A stretch of DNA of 15,118 bases from an uncultured Planctomycetaceae bacterium (GCA_903927685.1 CAIYOB010000454.1:1-15118), one strand, 5' to 3'; shown: positions 1 through 7,304, counted from the stretch's first letter. The notes: a model not told the origin generated them from the sequence alone. Made by a program: numbers and translations.

Positions 1-20
1 AACTTCGGGAGATGTACAGC
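1..20 (-). pseudogene. Downstream piece of the Tat-exported protein gene interrupted by the IS
   Basis: This is the continuation of the minus-strand gene that starts at 1852. If the IS (21-1561) and one copy of the 10-bp target duplication are removed, the minus-strand frame runs without a break from Leu-Tyr-Ile, encoded in the duplication, into Ser-Arg-Ser encoded by 10-2. The rest of the gene lies beyond the left edge of the window. The assignment rests on this exact frame continuity. Confidence 0.75.
11..20. repeat. Target-site duplication, left copy
   Basis: GATGTACAGC occurs here immediately outside the left inverted repeat and again at 1562-1571 immediately outside the right one. A 10-bp duplication is within the range known for IS4-family elements. 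Its core TGTACA is itself palindromic, so the inverted repeats look longer than they really are. Confidence 0.93.
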
Positions 21-39
21 AACTGCTGTAAACATCTTG
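21..39 (+). repeat. Left terminal inverted repeat of the IS
   Basis: The sequence AACTGCTGTAAACATCTTG matches the reverse complement of 1543-1561 at all 19 positions. Matching stops at position 40, which sets the inner limit, and the target duplication sets the outer limit. Confidence 0.93.
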
Positions 40-40
40 A

Positions 41-77
41 TCTTGCGTAACTTCTTGCGGCGTGGCATCTTCTTGCG
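41..77 (+). repeat. Three direct copies of TCTTGCG inside the IS left end
   Basis: TCTTGCG occurs at 41-47, 53-59 and 71-77, between the left terminal repeat and the transposase start. The last two copies extend to TTCTTGCGNCG. Subterminal repeats of this kind may be extra transposase-binding or regulatory sites, but the spacings (12 and 18) are uneven and a chance origin cannot be excluded. Confidence 0.4.
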
Positions 78-112
78 ACGGCGGCGTTGTTCGTCAAGTA
101 CAGGCCAAGCAC

Positions 113-120
113 AAGGAGGT
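113..120 (+). promoter_or_regulatory. Strong Shine-Dalgarno site of the transposase
   Basis: AAGGAGGT lies five bases upstream of the ATG at 126. It decides that start over the in-frame TTG at 87, which has no comparable site. Confidence 0.85.
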
Positions 121-125
121 GCGCG

Positions 126-1538
126 ATGGGAGCGGCGACAAGAGCGATGCTGGCACGGTTGCCTTTGGCGGAGGCGGTCCTGTGGTTGTGGAGATGGATC
201 ATCAGCGCCGAGCGGATGATGCGTGTGTGGGACTCCCACCGTGGAAGATGCTACCAGAAAGTCATTTCGTTCCCCGTGATCCTGCAACTGATGGCCGACG
301 CATTGTTGCAGTACGGCGGCAGCGGACGGCGGAGTTTCGAGAAGGGGCGGGAACGCGGAGAACTGGAGGCTTCGATTCAAGCGGCGTTCGGCAAGTTGCG
401 GAGACTGCCGCTGCCGCTCAGCGAAGCCTTCTTGGCAGATGGTGCAGATGCCTTGCGAGTCCTGTTTCCTCGCAAGGCACGTCGCAAGTTGCCGAAAAGC
501 CTGAATCGGTTTCAGGTCATTATCCTGGACGGCAAATCCATCAAGAATGTCCTCAAGCGGCTGTTGGCGCTGCGTGGGGTATCCGGGGGGTTGCTGGGGG
601 GCCGTGCCCTGGTCGCGTTGGACTGGCGTACCGGTTTGGTGGTCGGGATGCGAGGGCACCTGGATGGCGACGCGAATGAAGTGGGGCTGGTGGGTGCGTT
701 GCTGCCCCTGGTCCGGCGGATCGTCGCTGGGGCACGCCTGTGGCTGGCGGATCGTGCCTTCTGCGATCTGACACAGCCGGCGCGTTTCCGGGAGAAGGGC
801 GATCATTACTTGGTGCGTTACCATCCCAAGAACAAGTTCCACCGGGATTCGGAGCGACGCGTGCGAACGGGTCGGGATGCCAACGGCCGAGCGTATACGG
901 AGCAATGGGGCTGGCTGGGTGGTCCCTCGGATCCTCGGCGACAGGAAGTCCGCATGATCACACTCCCCGGCGTGACCGACGGCGGGAAGAAGGATTTGAT
1001 TCTGGTGACCGACCTCTTGGACGCCGCTATCTATCCGGCGGCTGACCTGTTGGCCTTGTACGCGGAGCGGTGGGGGATCGAAAACATGTTTCAGCAGGTC
1101 ACCGAAGTGTTTGGGTTGCAGCGACTGATTGGTTCCACTCCGCAGGCCTGCTTGTTCCAGTTCGCGTTCTGCCTGCTCCTGTACAACCTCATCCAAGTGA
1201 TCCGCGCTTATGTGGCCGAGGCCCAGCAACGGGATATCGAGGAACTCTCCAGCGAAAAACTCTTCGACGATGTGCACCGGGAGTTGATCGCCTGGAACGT
1301 CATGCTCAACGTGGAAACGACCGCGAAGTACTTTGAGGCTCTGCCTTCCGTGGAGACACTGTGCACGCGGCTGCAGACCTTGCTGGCATCGACTTGGAGC
1401 GACACCTGGATCAAGTCGCCGAAGCCGAAGAACCCTCGCCGCCAACGGGAGACGAAGAACAAACGAACGCATGAGTCGGTGTACCGTATCCTTCAAAACT
1501 GCCGTCCTCGCCCGTGCAATGAGGCCGACTCCTCGTGA
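126..1538 (+). CDS. IS4-family transposase (DDE)
   Basis: This 470-residue protein cuts and joins the ends of the surrounding IS. The catalytic triad can be read directly: Asp135 in IILDGKS, Asp209 in WLADRAF and Glu319 in YAERWGIEN. The last motif matches the IS4-family Y-x2-R-x3-E-x6-K signature at Tyr312, Arg315 and Glu319, but the final lysine position (326) is Thr. A segment of about 110 residues between the second Asp and the Glu corresponds to the beta-strand insertion typical of the family. The C-terminus is rich in Lys and Arg. The start at 126 was chosen for its near-perfect ribosome site. The reading frame is intact, so the enzyme may be active. Nothing suggests cargo genes in the element. 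Confidence 0.93.
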   Translation: MGAATRAMLARLPLAEAVLWLWRWIISAERMMRVWDSHRGRCYQKVISFPVILQLMADALLQYGGSGRRSFEKGRERGELEASIQAAFGKLRRLPLPLSEAFLADGADALRVLFPRKARRKLPKSLNRFQVIILDGKSIKNVLKRLLALRGVSGGLLGGRALVALDWRTGLVVGMRGHLDGDANEVGLVGALLPLVRRIVAGARLWLADRAFCDLTQPARFREKGDHYLVRYHPKNKFHRDSERRVRTGRDANGRAYTEQWGWLGGPSDPRRQEVRMITLPGVTDGGKKDLILVTDLLDAAIYPAADLLALYAERWGIENMFQQVTEVFGLQRLIGSTPQACLFQFAFCLLLYNLIQVIRAYVAEAQQRDIEELSSEKLFDDVHRELIAWNVMLNVETTAKYFEALPSVETLCTRLQTLLASTWSDTWIKSPKPKNPRRQRETKNKRTHESVYRILQNCRPRPCNEADSS

Positions 1539-1542
1539 TCAC

Positions 1543-1561
1543 CAAGATGTTTACAGCAGTT
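1543..1561 (-). repeat. Right terminal inverted repeat of the IS
   Basis: This is the exact 19-bp reverse complement of 21-39. It begins four bases after the transposase stop codon and is followed directly by the right copy of the target duplication. Confidence 0.93.
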
Positions 1562-1571
1562 GATGTACAGC
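1562..1571. repeat. Target-site duplication, right copy
   Basis: GATGTACAGC is identical to 11-20. On the minus strand it encodes the Leu-Tyr-Ile stretch at which the host gene is interrupted. Confidence 0.93.
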
Positions 1572-1852
1572 CCCCAGACCACGAGTTCGTTGAAGCCGGA
1601 ACGGGCCAAGGCTGCGCAGGTTTCCGCGTAGTCTTCCAGCAACTCGTCGTCCAGCCGCATCGAAGGCCAGGCGACCTGCGGTTCGCCGCGGCGCGCCAGA
1701 TCGGTGATCCAGCCCAGGTAACCGCGATGGCGAAAAGCCGGTGCCGCGGCAGCGTTCGCCACTGGCGGGCTGGTTGCCCACACGGCCGAGGCCGCGACGG
1801 CCCCACAGAATTCGCGGCGTGTGCAGAGGGTGTGTCGTCGGCTGGGAGTCAT
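1562..1852 (-). pseudogene. 5' part of a Tat-exported protein gene, interrupted by the IS
   Basis: The minus-strand gene starts with ATG at 1852-1850 and runs 97 codons before the IS enters it. The N-terminus has a twin-arginine signal (CTRREFCGAVAASAVWA, residues 10-26), followed by an Ala-rich cleavage region. The mature part contains a short acidic helix and then GFNELVVWGLYI, which looks like the first strand of a TIM-barrel-type enzyme; this fold call is inference. The reading frame after the insertion is completed by IS sequence and is meaningless. The intact ancestor continues at 10-1. The gene is divergent from the LacI operon and shares its control region, so it was probably part of the same regulon. 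An in-frame upstream ATG at 1903 lies inside the operator and is a less likely start. Confidence 0.82.
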
Positions 1853-1865
1853 GGTCAGCCACCGC

Positions 1866-1893
1866 TTGACGAAAGGCAAGTCTGCTATAATAT
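1866..1893 (+). promoter_or_regulatory. Probable promoter of the LacI-led operon
   Basis: A -35-like TTGACG at 1866-1871 is followed by a perfect -10 hexamer TATAAT at 1886-1891. The 14-base spacing is shorter than the usual 17, but the overlapping TAATAT at 1888-1893 gives 16. The reverse strand also reads TATTAT over 1893-1888, so a divergent promoter for the gene starting at 1852 is possible here. The exact transcription start cannot be read from sequence. Confidence 0.55.
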
Positions 1894-1906
1894 GATCGTT
1901 CATATT
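1889..1906. promoter_or_regulatory. LacI-type operator palindrome
   Basis: AATATGATCGTTCATATT is an even-centred palindrome. The half-sites AATATGA (1889-1895) and TCATATT (1900-1906) are perfectly inverted around TCGT, and the exact centre is a CG step, as in most LacI-family operators. It overlaps the -10 region, so a bound repressor would block RNA polymerase. It sits between the regulator gene and the divergent gene starting at 1852, which suggests autoregulation and shared control. No second full copy was noticed in the window. Confidence 0.8.
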
Positions 1907-1942
1907 TCAGCAACGGCCCGGCGGTCTGTCAAGAGAGCCGAG

Positions 1943-2980
1943 ATGAAACGCGTCTCGATCAACACGATTGCCCGTGAAGCGGGTGTGTCCCGCAACACCG
2001 TCTCGCTGGCCTTGCGCGACGATCCGCGCGTGGCCGCGGATACCAAGGAACGAGTACTGGCTGCTGCGCGACAATTGAACTACCGGCCCAACCTGCTCGC
2101 CAAAGCGGTGGTCACGGGCCGTTCGCAGATGCTCGGTCTGGCACTGCCGCGGCTGGATTTTTCGTACATGGCGAGGTTTGTCGAGGCGGTCCAGGAGGTG
2201 GCATTCGAACACGGATACGGCGTGCTGTCATGTTACCACCACAACGATCACGGGAGACTGGCCGACGCCCTGTCCTACTTGCTGGACCGACGCAGCGACG
2301 GGCTCATCCTGTATTGCCCCGTCCCGGCGGCGTCGATGGCGACGTGGCAGGAGTTGAAGCAGACCGCGGTACCCTGCGTGTTCTTGAGTTTCGGCCGAGA
2401 GAAGCTGCCAGGCTTGTGTCTCAACCTGCTGCCCGAGGCTGCTGGCGTCACGGCGGTCCGCCGCTTGGCCGAGTTGGGGCATCGCCGCATCGCCTATGCG
2501 GGCCCAGAGGACGGGTTCTTTGGACAGGCACGCCTGGAGGGCATTCGCCGGGCTGCGGCCGAGATGGGACTGGACCCGGTGGCCGTTTACCCAGGGGAGC
2601 ACTCGTTCGAGGGCGGAAACGCCGCGGCCCGGCAGTTTCTCGCTGCCCGTCGTCGCCCCACGGCCGTGATCGGGTTTGCCGATCCGGTAGCCGTGGGCTT
2701 CCTGCAGGCGGTCTTGCGAGCCGGCGTGAGCGTGCCCGGCGAGGTCTCCGTGATGGGCGTCGACGACCTGCCCATCGCCGCGGCAACCACACCGCCGCTG
2801 ACCACCCTCCGGGCTCCCGCCGAAGTCCTCGGACGAACCGCGGCCGAGTCGCTAATCCTGGGCGAGAGCGCCAAGAGCGAACAGCGGACCTTCGATTGGC
2901 TGTGGGTGGAACGTGAGAGCGTGCAATCGGTATCGGCCCGAACCAAGGCGAAACCGCTGGGCGGAGGAAGTGAATTCTAA
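1943..2980 (+). CDS. LacI-family transcriptional regulator
   Basis: This 345-residue protein, the usual LacI-family size, should bind the palindrome at 1889-1906 and release it when it senses a ligand, most often a sugar. Residues 4-24 form the helix-turn-helix (VSINTIAREAGVSRNTVSLAL). The first 60 residues align with E. coli LacI without gaps. The hinge region is at 50-60, and a periplasmic-binding-protein-like effector domain starts near 62 with IGFADPVAVG and VSVMGVDDLPIA as family landmarks. At LacI specificity positions 17, 18 and 22 it has Arg, Asn and Leu instead of Tyr, Gln and Arg. At hinge position 56, Leu is replaced by Val. The start at 1943 is preferred to in-frame ATG 1892, which would place the coding region in the operator. 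The gene heads the plus-strand operon, and the next gene starts 21 bases after its stop. Confidence 0.95.
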   Translation: MKRVSINTIAREAGVSRNTVSLALRDDPRVAADTKERVLAAARQLNYRPNLLAKAVVTGRSQMLGLALPRLDFSYMARFVEAVQEVAFEHGYGVLSCYHHNDHGRLADALSYLLDRRSDGLILYCPVPAASMATWQELKQTAVPCVFLSFGREKLPGLCLNLLPEAAGVTAVRRLAELGHRRIAYAGPEDGFFGQARLEGIRRAAAEMGLDPVAVYPGEHSFEGGNAAARQFLAARRRPTAVIGFADPVAVGFLQAVLRAGVSVPGEVSVMGVDDLPIAAATTPPLTTLRAPAEVLGRTAAESLILGESAKSEQRTFDWLWVERESVQSVSARTKAKPLGGGSEF

Positions 2981-3001
2981 TCGTCAGGAGAATGAAGACC
3001 G

Positions 3002-4237
3002 ATGAAACCGCTTGATGGAGTATTCGCAATCAGTTCGCTTGCGGCCCTCGCGTTCAGCAGTCTCGCCGCCGAGTCCGACAAGCCCGCAGTCGGATCCGAT
3101 CGCGTCTGGTGCCGGCTCGACGTGCCGGCGGGGGAGAACTGCTTCGCCTTGACTTTCGATCCAGCCAACCCGCAGCGAGCCCTGCTCGGTACGCGGCCCG
3201 GCAGCCTTTGGGAGAGCCTCGACGGGGGCCGAACCTTCGCCCGCAAGGAGACGGCAATCGAGTCGACGGCCAGCCACGGCGTGAACGCCGGTGGCATCGC
3301 CCGGCATCCGCGAGTGCCCGGCCTCTGGTTCTTCGGCCACGAAAAGTTCGGCGCCTTCCGCAGCCGCGACGACGGCGCGACCTGGACCATGGTCAATGAG
3401 GGACTGCCCCGCTACTTCGACCGCCACGGCATCTGCTTCGCCTTCGACCGCGAGCAAGACGCGACCGTCTACTACGGCGCAGACGGCGGCCTGTTCAAAA
3501 GCACGGATTGCGGCGACCACTGGGTCAAATGCACCCAGGGCCTGCCCAGCGGCAAGTCCCGGGACAAGTTCGGCAACACGACGGTCAACAACCTGGTGAC
3601 TCACCCGATCACCGGCGCCGTTTACGCGGGGTTCTACGCGGTAGGCTACGCCGAGGTCCCGGGGATCTATCGGTCCACGGACCACGGAGCGACCTGGGCA
3701 TGCATCAATCACAACTTCGACGGCGGCGTCGACCAGCAGGCCTCCGCCGCACTGATCCGGAAACTCAAGGAAATCAACAAGGAGAAGGCGAGCGCCGAGC
3801 TGAACGCCGACTACGAGAAGGTGCTCAAAGGCGAACCGCTGGACGGCGGTTTCATGAAGGGCTGGACCTTTGACCTGAAGATGGCCGCAACCAACCCTGA
3901 CCTGCTCTTCGCTGCAACCAGCAACGTGCTCATCAAGTCGACGGACGCCGGGGAGAGCTGGCGGACGTGCGCGACGGTGCAACATCCCCGAGCGGTGGCG
4001 ATTCATCCGCAGGACCCGCAGATCGTGGTGGCGTCGGGGACATACCAGGTCTGGCTCACGCGCGACGGCGGGACGAACTGGGCGGACGTGACGCGCGACC
4101 TGGGGAACCCGCCCGCCGACGCTCCCCAGAATGTGCCCCACACCCAGTTCCTGACGTTCGACCCAGCGGGACAGCAGATCTACGCCCTGGGCACGGGCGG
4201 CGTCTGGGTCGCGCGGCTGGAGGAGTTCCAGCCGTAA
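3002..4237 (+). CDS. Secreted Asp-box (BNR/sialidase-type) beta-propeller protein
   Basis: The 411-residue protein begins with a Sec signal peptide (about residues 1-22, ending SSLAA). It then carries six Asp-box motifs of the S-x-D-x-G-x-T-W type: SLDGGRTF (72), SRDDGATW (111), STDCGDHW (147), STDHGATW (205), STDAGESW (293) and TRDGGTNW (333). Such repeats mark the blades of sialidase, sortilin and photosynthesis-factor-type propellers. They are structural and do not prove sialidase activity, and no arginine triad could be assigned. Residues 226-262 form a charged, probably helical insertion between blades four and five. AGGAG at 2986-2990 lies 11 bases before the ATG. The protein probably works outside the cytoplasm as a binding or processing partner of the other exported proteins of the operon. 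Confidence 0.85.
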   Translation: MKPLDGVFAISSLAALAFSSLAAESDKPAVGSDRVWCRLDVPAGENCFALTFDPANPQRALLGTRPGSLWESLDGGRTFARKETAIESTASHGVNAGGIARHPRVPGLWFFGHEKFGAFRSRDDGATWTMVNEGLPRYFDRHGICFAFDREQDATVYYGADGGLFKSTDCGDHWVKCTQGLPSGKSRDKFGNTTVNNLVTHPITGAVYAGFYAVGYAEVPGIYRSTDHGATWACINHNFDGGVDQQASAALIRKLKEINKEKASAELNADYEKVLKGEPLDGGFMKGWTFDLKMAATNPDLLFAATSNVLIKSTDAGESWRTCATVQHPRAVAIHPQDPQIVVASGTYQVWLTRDGGTNWADVTRDLGNPPADAPQNVPHTQFLTFDPAGQQIYALGTGGVWVARLEEFQP

Positions 4238-4279
4238 GCTTTCTTGCCGTGGATCCCCTTACCAGGAGTCTGCTTTCCG

Positions 4280-5749
4280 ATGAAATCCAGTGCTCTCACC
4301 AACCGCCGGCACTTCCTCCAATCCAGCCTGGCAGCCACCGTCGTGGTTCCGGCGATCCGTACGGTTGCGGCGGACATGGGCCAGGATCGCCAGGAATTCA
4401 CCGAGCCCGCCCGGGAACTGCCCCTGAACAGCGACGCCGATGTCATTGTCTGCGGCGCGGGACCGGCGGGGGTGACCGCCGCCATCGCTGCGGCCCGCGC
4501 CGGTGCGAAGGTGCGGTTGTTCGAGACGCACGGCGCGCTGGGCGGGGTGTGGACTTCGTCACTGCTGGGCTATCTGCTCGACTTTGATAAACCGGGCTTC
4601 AACCAGGAACTGGTCAAACGACTGCGCGAGCGCGATGCCATCCAGGGCCAGGGAATGAACGGCCTGGCGTACCAGCCCGAGGAGATGAAGCTGCTGCTGG
4701 AAGAGCTGTGCGTGGCTGCCGACGTGAAGGTGCAACTGCACACGCGGGTCGCCGCCGCCTATCGTGACGGGCGCGTGTTGACCGCCATCGTGACGGAATC
4801 GAAAAGCGGCCGACAGGCGTGGAAGGCGCCGGTATTCATCGACGCCACAGGCGACGGAGACCTGGGCGCCCAAGCCGGCTGCGAATTCGAGATCGGCGAA
4901 GCCAACGGCTGTCCCTGCCAGCCGCTGAGCATGTGTGCCCTGCTGGTCGTCAAGGACCCGGCCGCCCTCGCCCGTTTCATCCACCGCGCTGTGCCCGGCA
5001 TCAGCGTCGAGGACACCAAGCAGGCCTTCCGCGCCGAGATCCAACGCGCCGGCGTTGCGCCGTCCTACATGATGCCCACGCTGTTTCCCATCCGGGGCAA
5101 TCTGCTGCTGGCGATGATGAACCACGAGTATGGCGTGCTGGCGTATGACGCAGAGAAGGTCACTCAAGCCACCCTCAACGCCAGGGCCGAGATCCATCGC
5201 ATCGTCCGCGGCCTCCGCAAACTCGGTGGCCCGTGGGAGGGCCTCGACATCGTGGCCACGCCCGAGCAGATCGGCATCCGCGACGGCCGGCGCATTCGTG
5301 GGCGCTACGTGGTGCAGAAGGACGACCTGGTGCGGGGCGCCCGGCACGAGGACGCTGTTGTCCGTGCCACCTTCCCCGTCGACATCCACGCCCTGGACAA
5401 GCAGCACGCCGGCGGCGGCTACACCAGCAGCGGCGTGAAGGTCCAGCCTTACGACATCCCGCTGCGCGCCTTGATCGCCCGAGACGTTGATGGCCTCATG
5501 CTGGCCGGCCGGTGCATCAGCGGCGACTTCATCGCCCACGCCAGCTACCGTGTGACGGGCAACGCCGTGGCGATGGGAGAAGCCGCCGGCGCCGCCGCTG
5601 CCGTCGCCGCGCTGACCAAGCTCGCTCCACATGAAGTGCCTTGGAACGACGCCCAGAAGATCATCGAGAAGATTCGGAGAATTGTGCCACCTGCCACATG
5701 CCAGGTAATTCCCATCTGTTCCAGAAGCCAGCCAAGAAATGACACGTAA
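4280..5749 (+). CDS. Tat-exported FAD-dependent oxidoreductase (FAD_oxidored-like)
   Basis: The 489-residue protein has a twin-arginine signal (TNRRHFLQSSLAA, Arg9-Arg10). Its FAD-binding Rossmann motif is VIVCGAGPAGVTAA (Gly59, Gly61, Gly64), with Glu82 placed to hold the ribose of FAD. FIDATGDGDLGAQAG and, near residues 406-440, GRCISGDFIAHASYRVTG are later FAD-contacting segments typical of the PF12831-type family common in Planctomycetota. Tat export fits a cofactor loaded before transport. The electron donor and acceptor are unknown; oxidation of a sugar is only a guess from context. ATG 4280 was chosen because AGGAG lies 11 bases upstream and the Tat signal then starts correctly; the in-frame TTG at 4244 would spoil it. 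The last 20 or so residues (PPATCQVIP onward) look unlike a normal helical end, so a late frameshift is possible. Confidence 0.9.
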   Translation: MKSSALTNRRHFLQSSLAATVVVPAIRTVAADMGQDRQEFTEPARELPLNSDADVIVCGAGPAGVTAAIAAARAGAKVRLFETHGALGGVWTSSLLGYLLDFDKPGFNQELVKRLRERDAIQGQGMNGLAYQPEEMKLLLEELCVAADVKVQLHTRVAAAYRDGRVLTAIVTESKSGRQAWKAPVFIDATGDGDLGAQAGCEFEIGEANGCPCQPLSMCALLVVKDPAALARFIHRAVPGISVEDTKQAFRAEIQRAGVAPSYMMPTLFPIRGNLLLAMMNHEYGVLAYDAEKVTQATLNARAEIHRIVRGLRKLGGPWEGLDIVATPEQIGIRDGRRIRGRYVVQKDDLVRGARHEDAVVRATFPVDIHALDKQHAGGGYTSSGVKVQPYDIPLRALIARDVDGLMLAGRCISGDFIAHASYRVTGNAVAMGEAAGAAAAVAALTKLAPHEVPWNDAQKIIEKIRRIVPPATCQVIPICSRSQPRNDT

Positions 5750-5759
5750 GTAGTTCGCT

Positions 5760-7238
5760 ATGTCAGTCGAATTGAAACTGCTCCTTTTGCTCATGCTCAG
5801 CGTGCCAGTGTGCGCCGCTGAACCAATGCCCGCTTCGAAGGTCAAGCCCGTGGAGTGGCTGCGGCAACAGACACCACCGCAATTCAAGCCTGGCCACACG
5901 CTGCCGCCGCTGGGCCAGATGCACTGCGTCAATCCGCCCGTCGAAGTGCGTGCGGAGTTGGCGAGGAACTGGGGATTCGCTGTCCGCCTCAACCGGCCGC
6001 AGGGCGAGCCGGAATTGATTCAGCTGTGCAAGGAGAGTCCCGCGGTCTTCAAGCCCGCCGCCATGATCGGCAACCTGGCGAATCTCGAGGGCAGCAAGTC
6101 GATCCATTGGCCGGAGGGAACGTTTCTCCGCAAGGCGGATGGTTCGCTGGTGGAAGGCCGCCAGATCTTCAGCCCCGAGATGCCGGACGAGGCATGGCAG
6201 ATCCTCGTAAATGATGCCTTGGGCCAGATCGAAGGTCAACTCGGCGGGTTGCCTGCGGCGTCCCTGGCGAACGTGGAGAACTGGACCGAGCACGGACTGA
6301 ACGTCCCCACCAACGTCAAATGGTATGGGCAGCACGACCCGCGCGTCGTCGCGGCACAGGGCACACGCTCCTGGCAAGACTACGTCTCGCAGCGGAAAGC
6401 CTATGATGAGGGCAAGATGCGCGATGCAGTCAAACGCCGTTATCCGAACGCCTTGTACACCTGTTACACCTACGGCGGCTTCCTTGGAAAGCCTGACGGG
6501 GACTGGGCGTGGGACTACCATCACCTGAAAGCAACCACCGACCTGCCCAGCCCGGAGTGTTACTACAACTACTTCAACTCCGGCTTCGCAGGCGGCAAGG
6601 ACATGCTCACGCTCCGGCTATATGCCCGGCACATCGAGATCGAAGAAGGCCACCCGCATTACCTCGGCTGGCTCAGCGCCGGATACCAGCGGAAGATCAC
6701 GGACTACCAGGGCGATCCGGCGCAAGGCATGTACGCCGACGCCGAGCGTTGGATGGGTTACCTCAAGATGTCCTATCTGGCCGGCATGCTGGGCGGCCTG
6801 ACCACGGGCGAGTTCGGCTGTGAGGTGCGCTACGGGCCGTTCGATCCCGCCGAGCCGCCCCATTGGCTCGACCAGATGCTGGTCCTCTCTCACGCACACG
6901 CCCTGTTCACCTGGATCGAAGCCGACTTGCGCAACAGCCGTCTGCTGCCCGGCCCCAAACCGCACGCGTGGAGCAAGGAGCATCCCGCCTATGAGTTCCC
7001 CACCGGCCAGGCGGGCACGCGCGTGTTGGTCCGCCGCGTCAACGGCGCGCCGCGCTGGCTCATCGGCGCCTGGGCGGCCGACGGCGTCGAGCGTGAAGTC
7101 ACCGTCAACGTGCCCGACCTGGGCGAGTACCGCATCCGCACCCGTCCTGCCGGAACCGTCCAGCTCGTGGAACTGCAGGCCGACAAACGCTCGGTGCGCT
7201 GGCTCGACGAAGATGCGATGAAACCTACTCTGAAATAG
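5760..7238 (+). CDS. Secreted protein of unknown family with glycosidase-like layout
   Basis: This 492-residue protein starts with a clear Sec signal peptide (Leu-rich core at residues 5-13, cleavage likely after VCAA at 20). I do not recognise the family. The central part is rich in aromatic residues (Trp, Tyr, His), as in sugar-binding clefts, and has two acidic motifs, NVENWTEHG (171-179) and TTGEFGCEVRYG (348-359). Their spacing of about 175 residues would suit the two carboxylates of a retaining TIM-barrel glycosidase. The last 90 residues look like a beta-sandwich of the kind that follows such barrels (LIGAWAADGVEREVTVNV). This comparison is inference from layout only. The gene begins ten bases after the oxidoreductase stop and has no good ribosome site, so it may depend on translation of the gene before it. 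Confidence 0.75.
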   Translation: MSVELKLLLLLMLSVPVCAAEPMPASKVKPVEWLRQQTPPQFKPGHTLPPLGQMHCVNPPVEVRAELARNWGFAVRLNRPQGEPELIQLCKESPAVFKPAAMIGNLANLEGSKSIHWPEGTFLRKADGSLVEGRQIFSPEMPDEAWQILVNDALGQIEGQLGGLPAASLANVENWTEHGLNVPTNVKWYGQHDPRVVAAQGTRSWQDYVSQRKAYDEGKMRDAVKRRYPNALYTCYTYGGFLGKPDGDWAWDYHHLKATTDLPSPECYYNYFNSGFAGGKDMLTLRLYARHIEIEEGHPHYLGWLSAGYQRKITDYQGDPAQGMYADAERWMGYLKMSYLAGMLGGLTTGEFGCEVRYGPFDPAEPPHWLDQMLVLSHAHALFTWIEADLRNSRLLPGPKPHAWSKEHPAYEFPTGQAGTRVLVRRVNGAPRWLIGAWAADGVEREVTVNVPDLGEYRIRTRPAGTVQLVELQADKRSVRWLDEDAMKPTLK

Positions 7239-7260
7239 CCCGCCATCGCTCCCCCTCATC

Positions 7261-7282
7261 AGTACCACCACAAACAGGTACT
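7261..7282. other. Small hairpin between the 5760-7238 gene and the beta-helix gene
   Basis: AGTACC (7261-7266) and GGTACT (7277-7282) can pair around a 10-base loop. There is no U-run after it, so it is not an intrinsic terminator. It could affect mRNA stability in the longest gap of the operon (66 bases), or be chance. Confidence 0.25.
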
Positions 7283-7304
7283 TGTGACATCCACGGAGAC
7301 AACG

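Larger units (their letters stand above)
21..1561 (+). mobile_element. Complete IS4-type insertion sequence, 1541 bp
   Basis: The element is bounded by 19-bp perfect inverted repeats (21-39 and 1543-1561) and flanked by a 10-bp direct target duplication. It carries one transposase gene (126-1538) that fills almost the whole element, with the stop codon four bases from the right repeat. Size, single DDE transposase with a long beta-strand insertion, and duplication length fit the IS4 family. Both ends are intact, the transposase is uninterrupted and the duplication is perfect, which suggests a fairly recent insertion. It lies in the gene encoded on the minus strand at 1562-1852. Confidence 0.93.

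Noticed and set aside
13..39. Longer 27-bp inverted repeat with one mismatch at the IS ends
   Set aside because: The outer part is the palindromic core of the 10-bp target duplication (TGTACA). The exact direct repeat and the restored host frame place the IS ends at 21 and 1561.
1535..1942. 136-codon upstream extension of the LacI frame
   Set aside because: It would cross the IS right end, the divergent gene and the operator. The protein aligns with LacI from the ATG at 1943.
2984..4141. Open frame of 385 codons on the minus strand
   Set aside because: It is antisense to the Asp-box propeller gene with its six regular motifs; no motif or signal is seen in the minus frame.
4559..5992. Open frame of 477 codons on the minus strand
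   Set aside because: It is antisense to the FAD oxidoreductase, whose FAD motifs and Tat signal are clear. The minus frame shows only low-complexity Gly/Val/Ala/His sequence.
7261..7282. Intrinsic terminator splitting the operon
   Set aside because: The stem has only six pairs, a 10-base loop and no following T-run, so it does not support a terminator.
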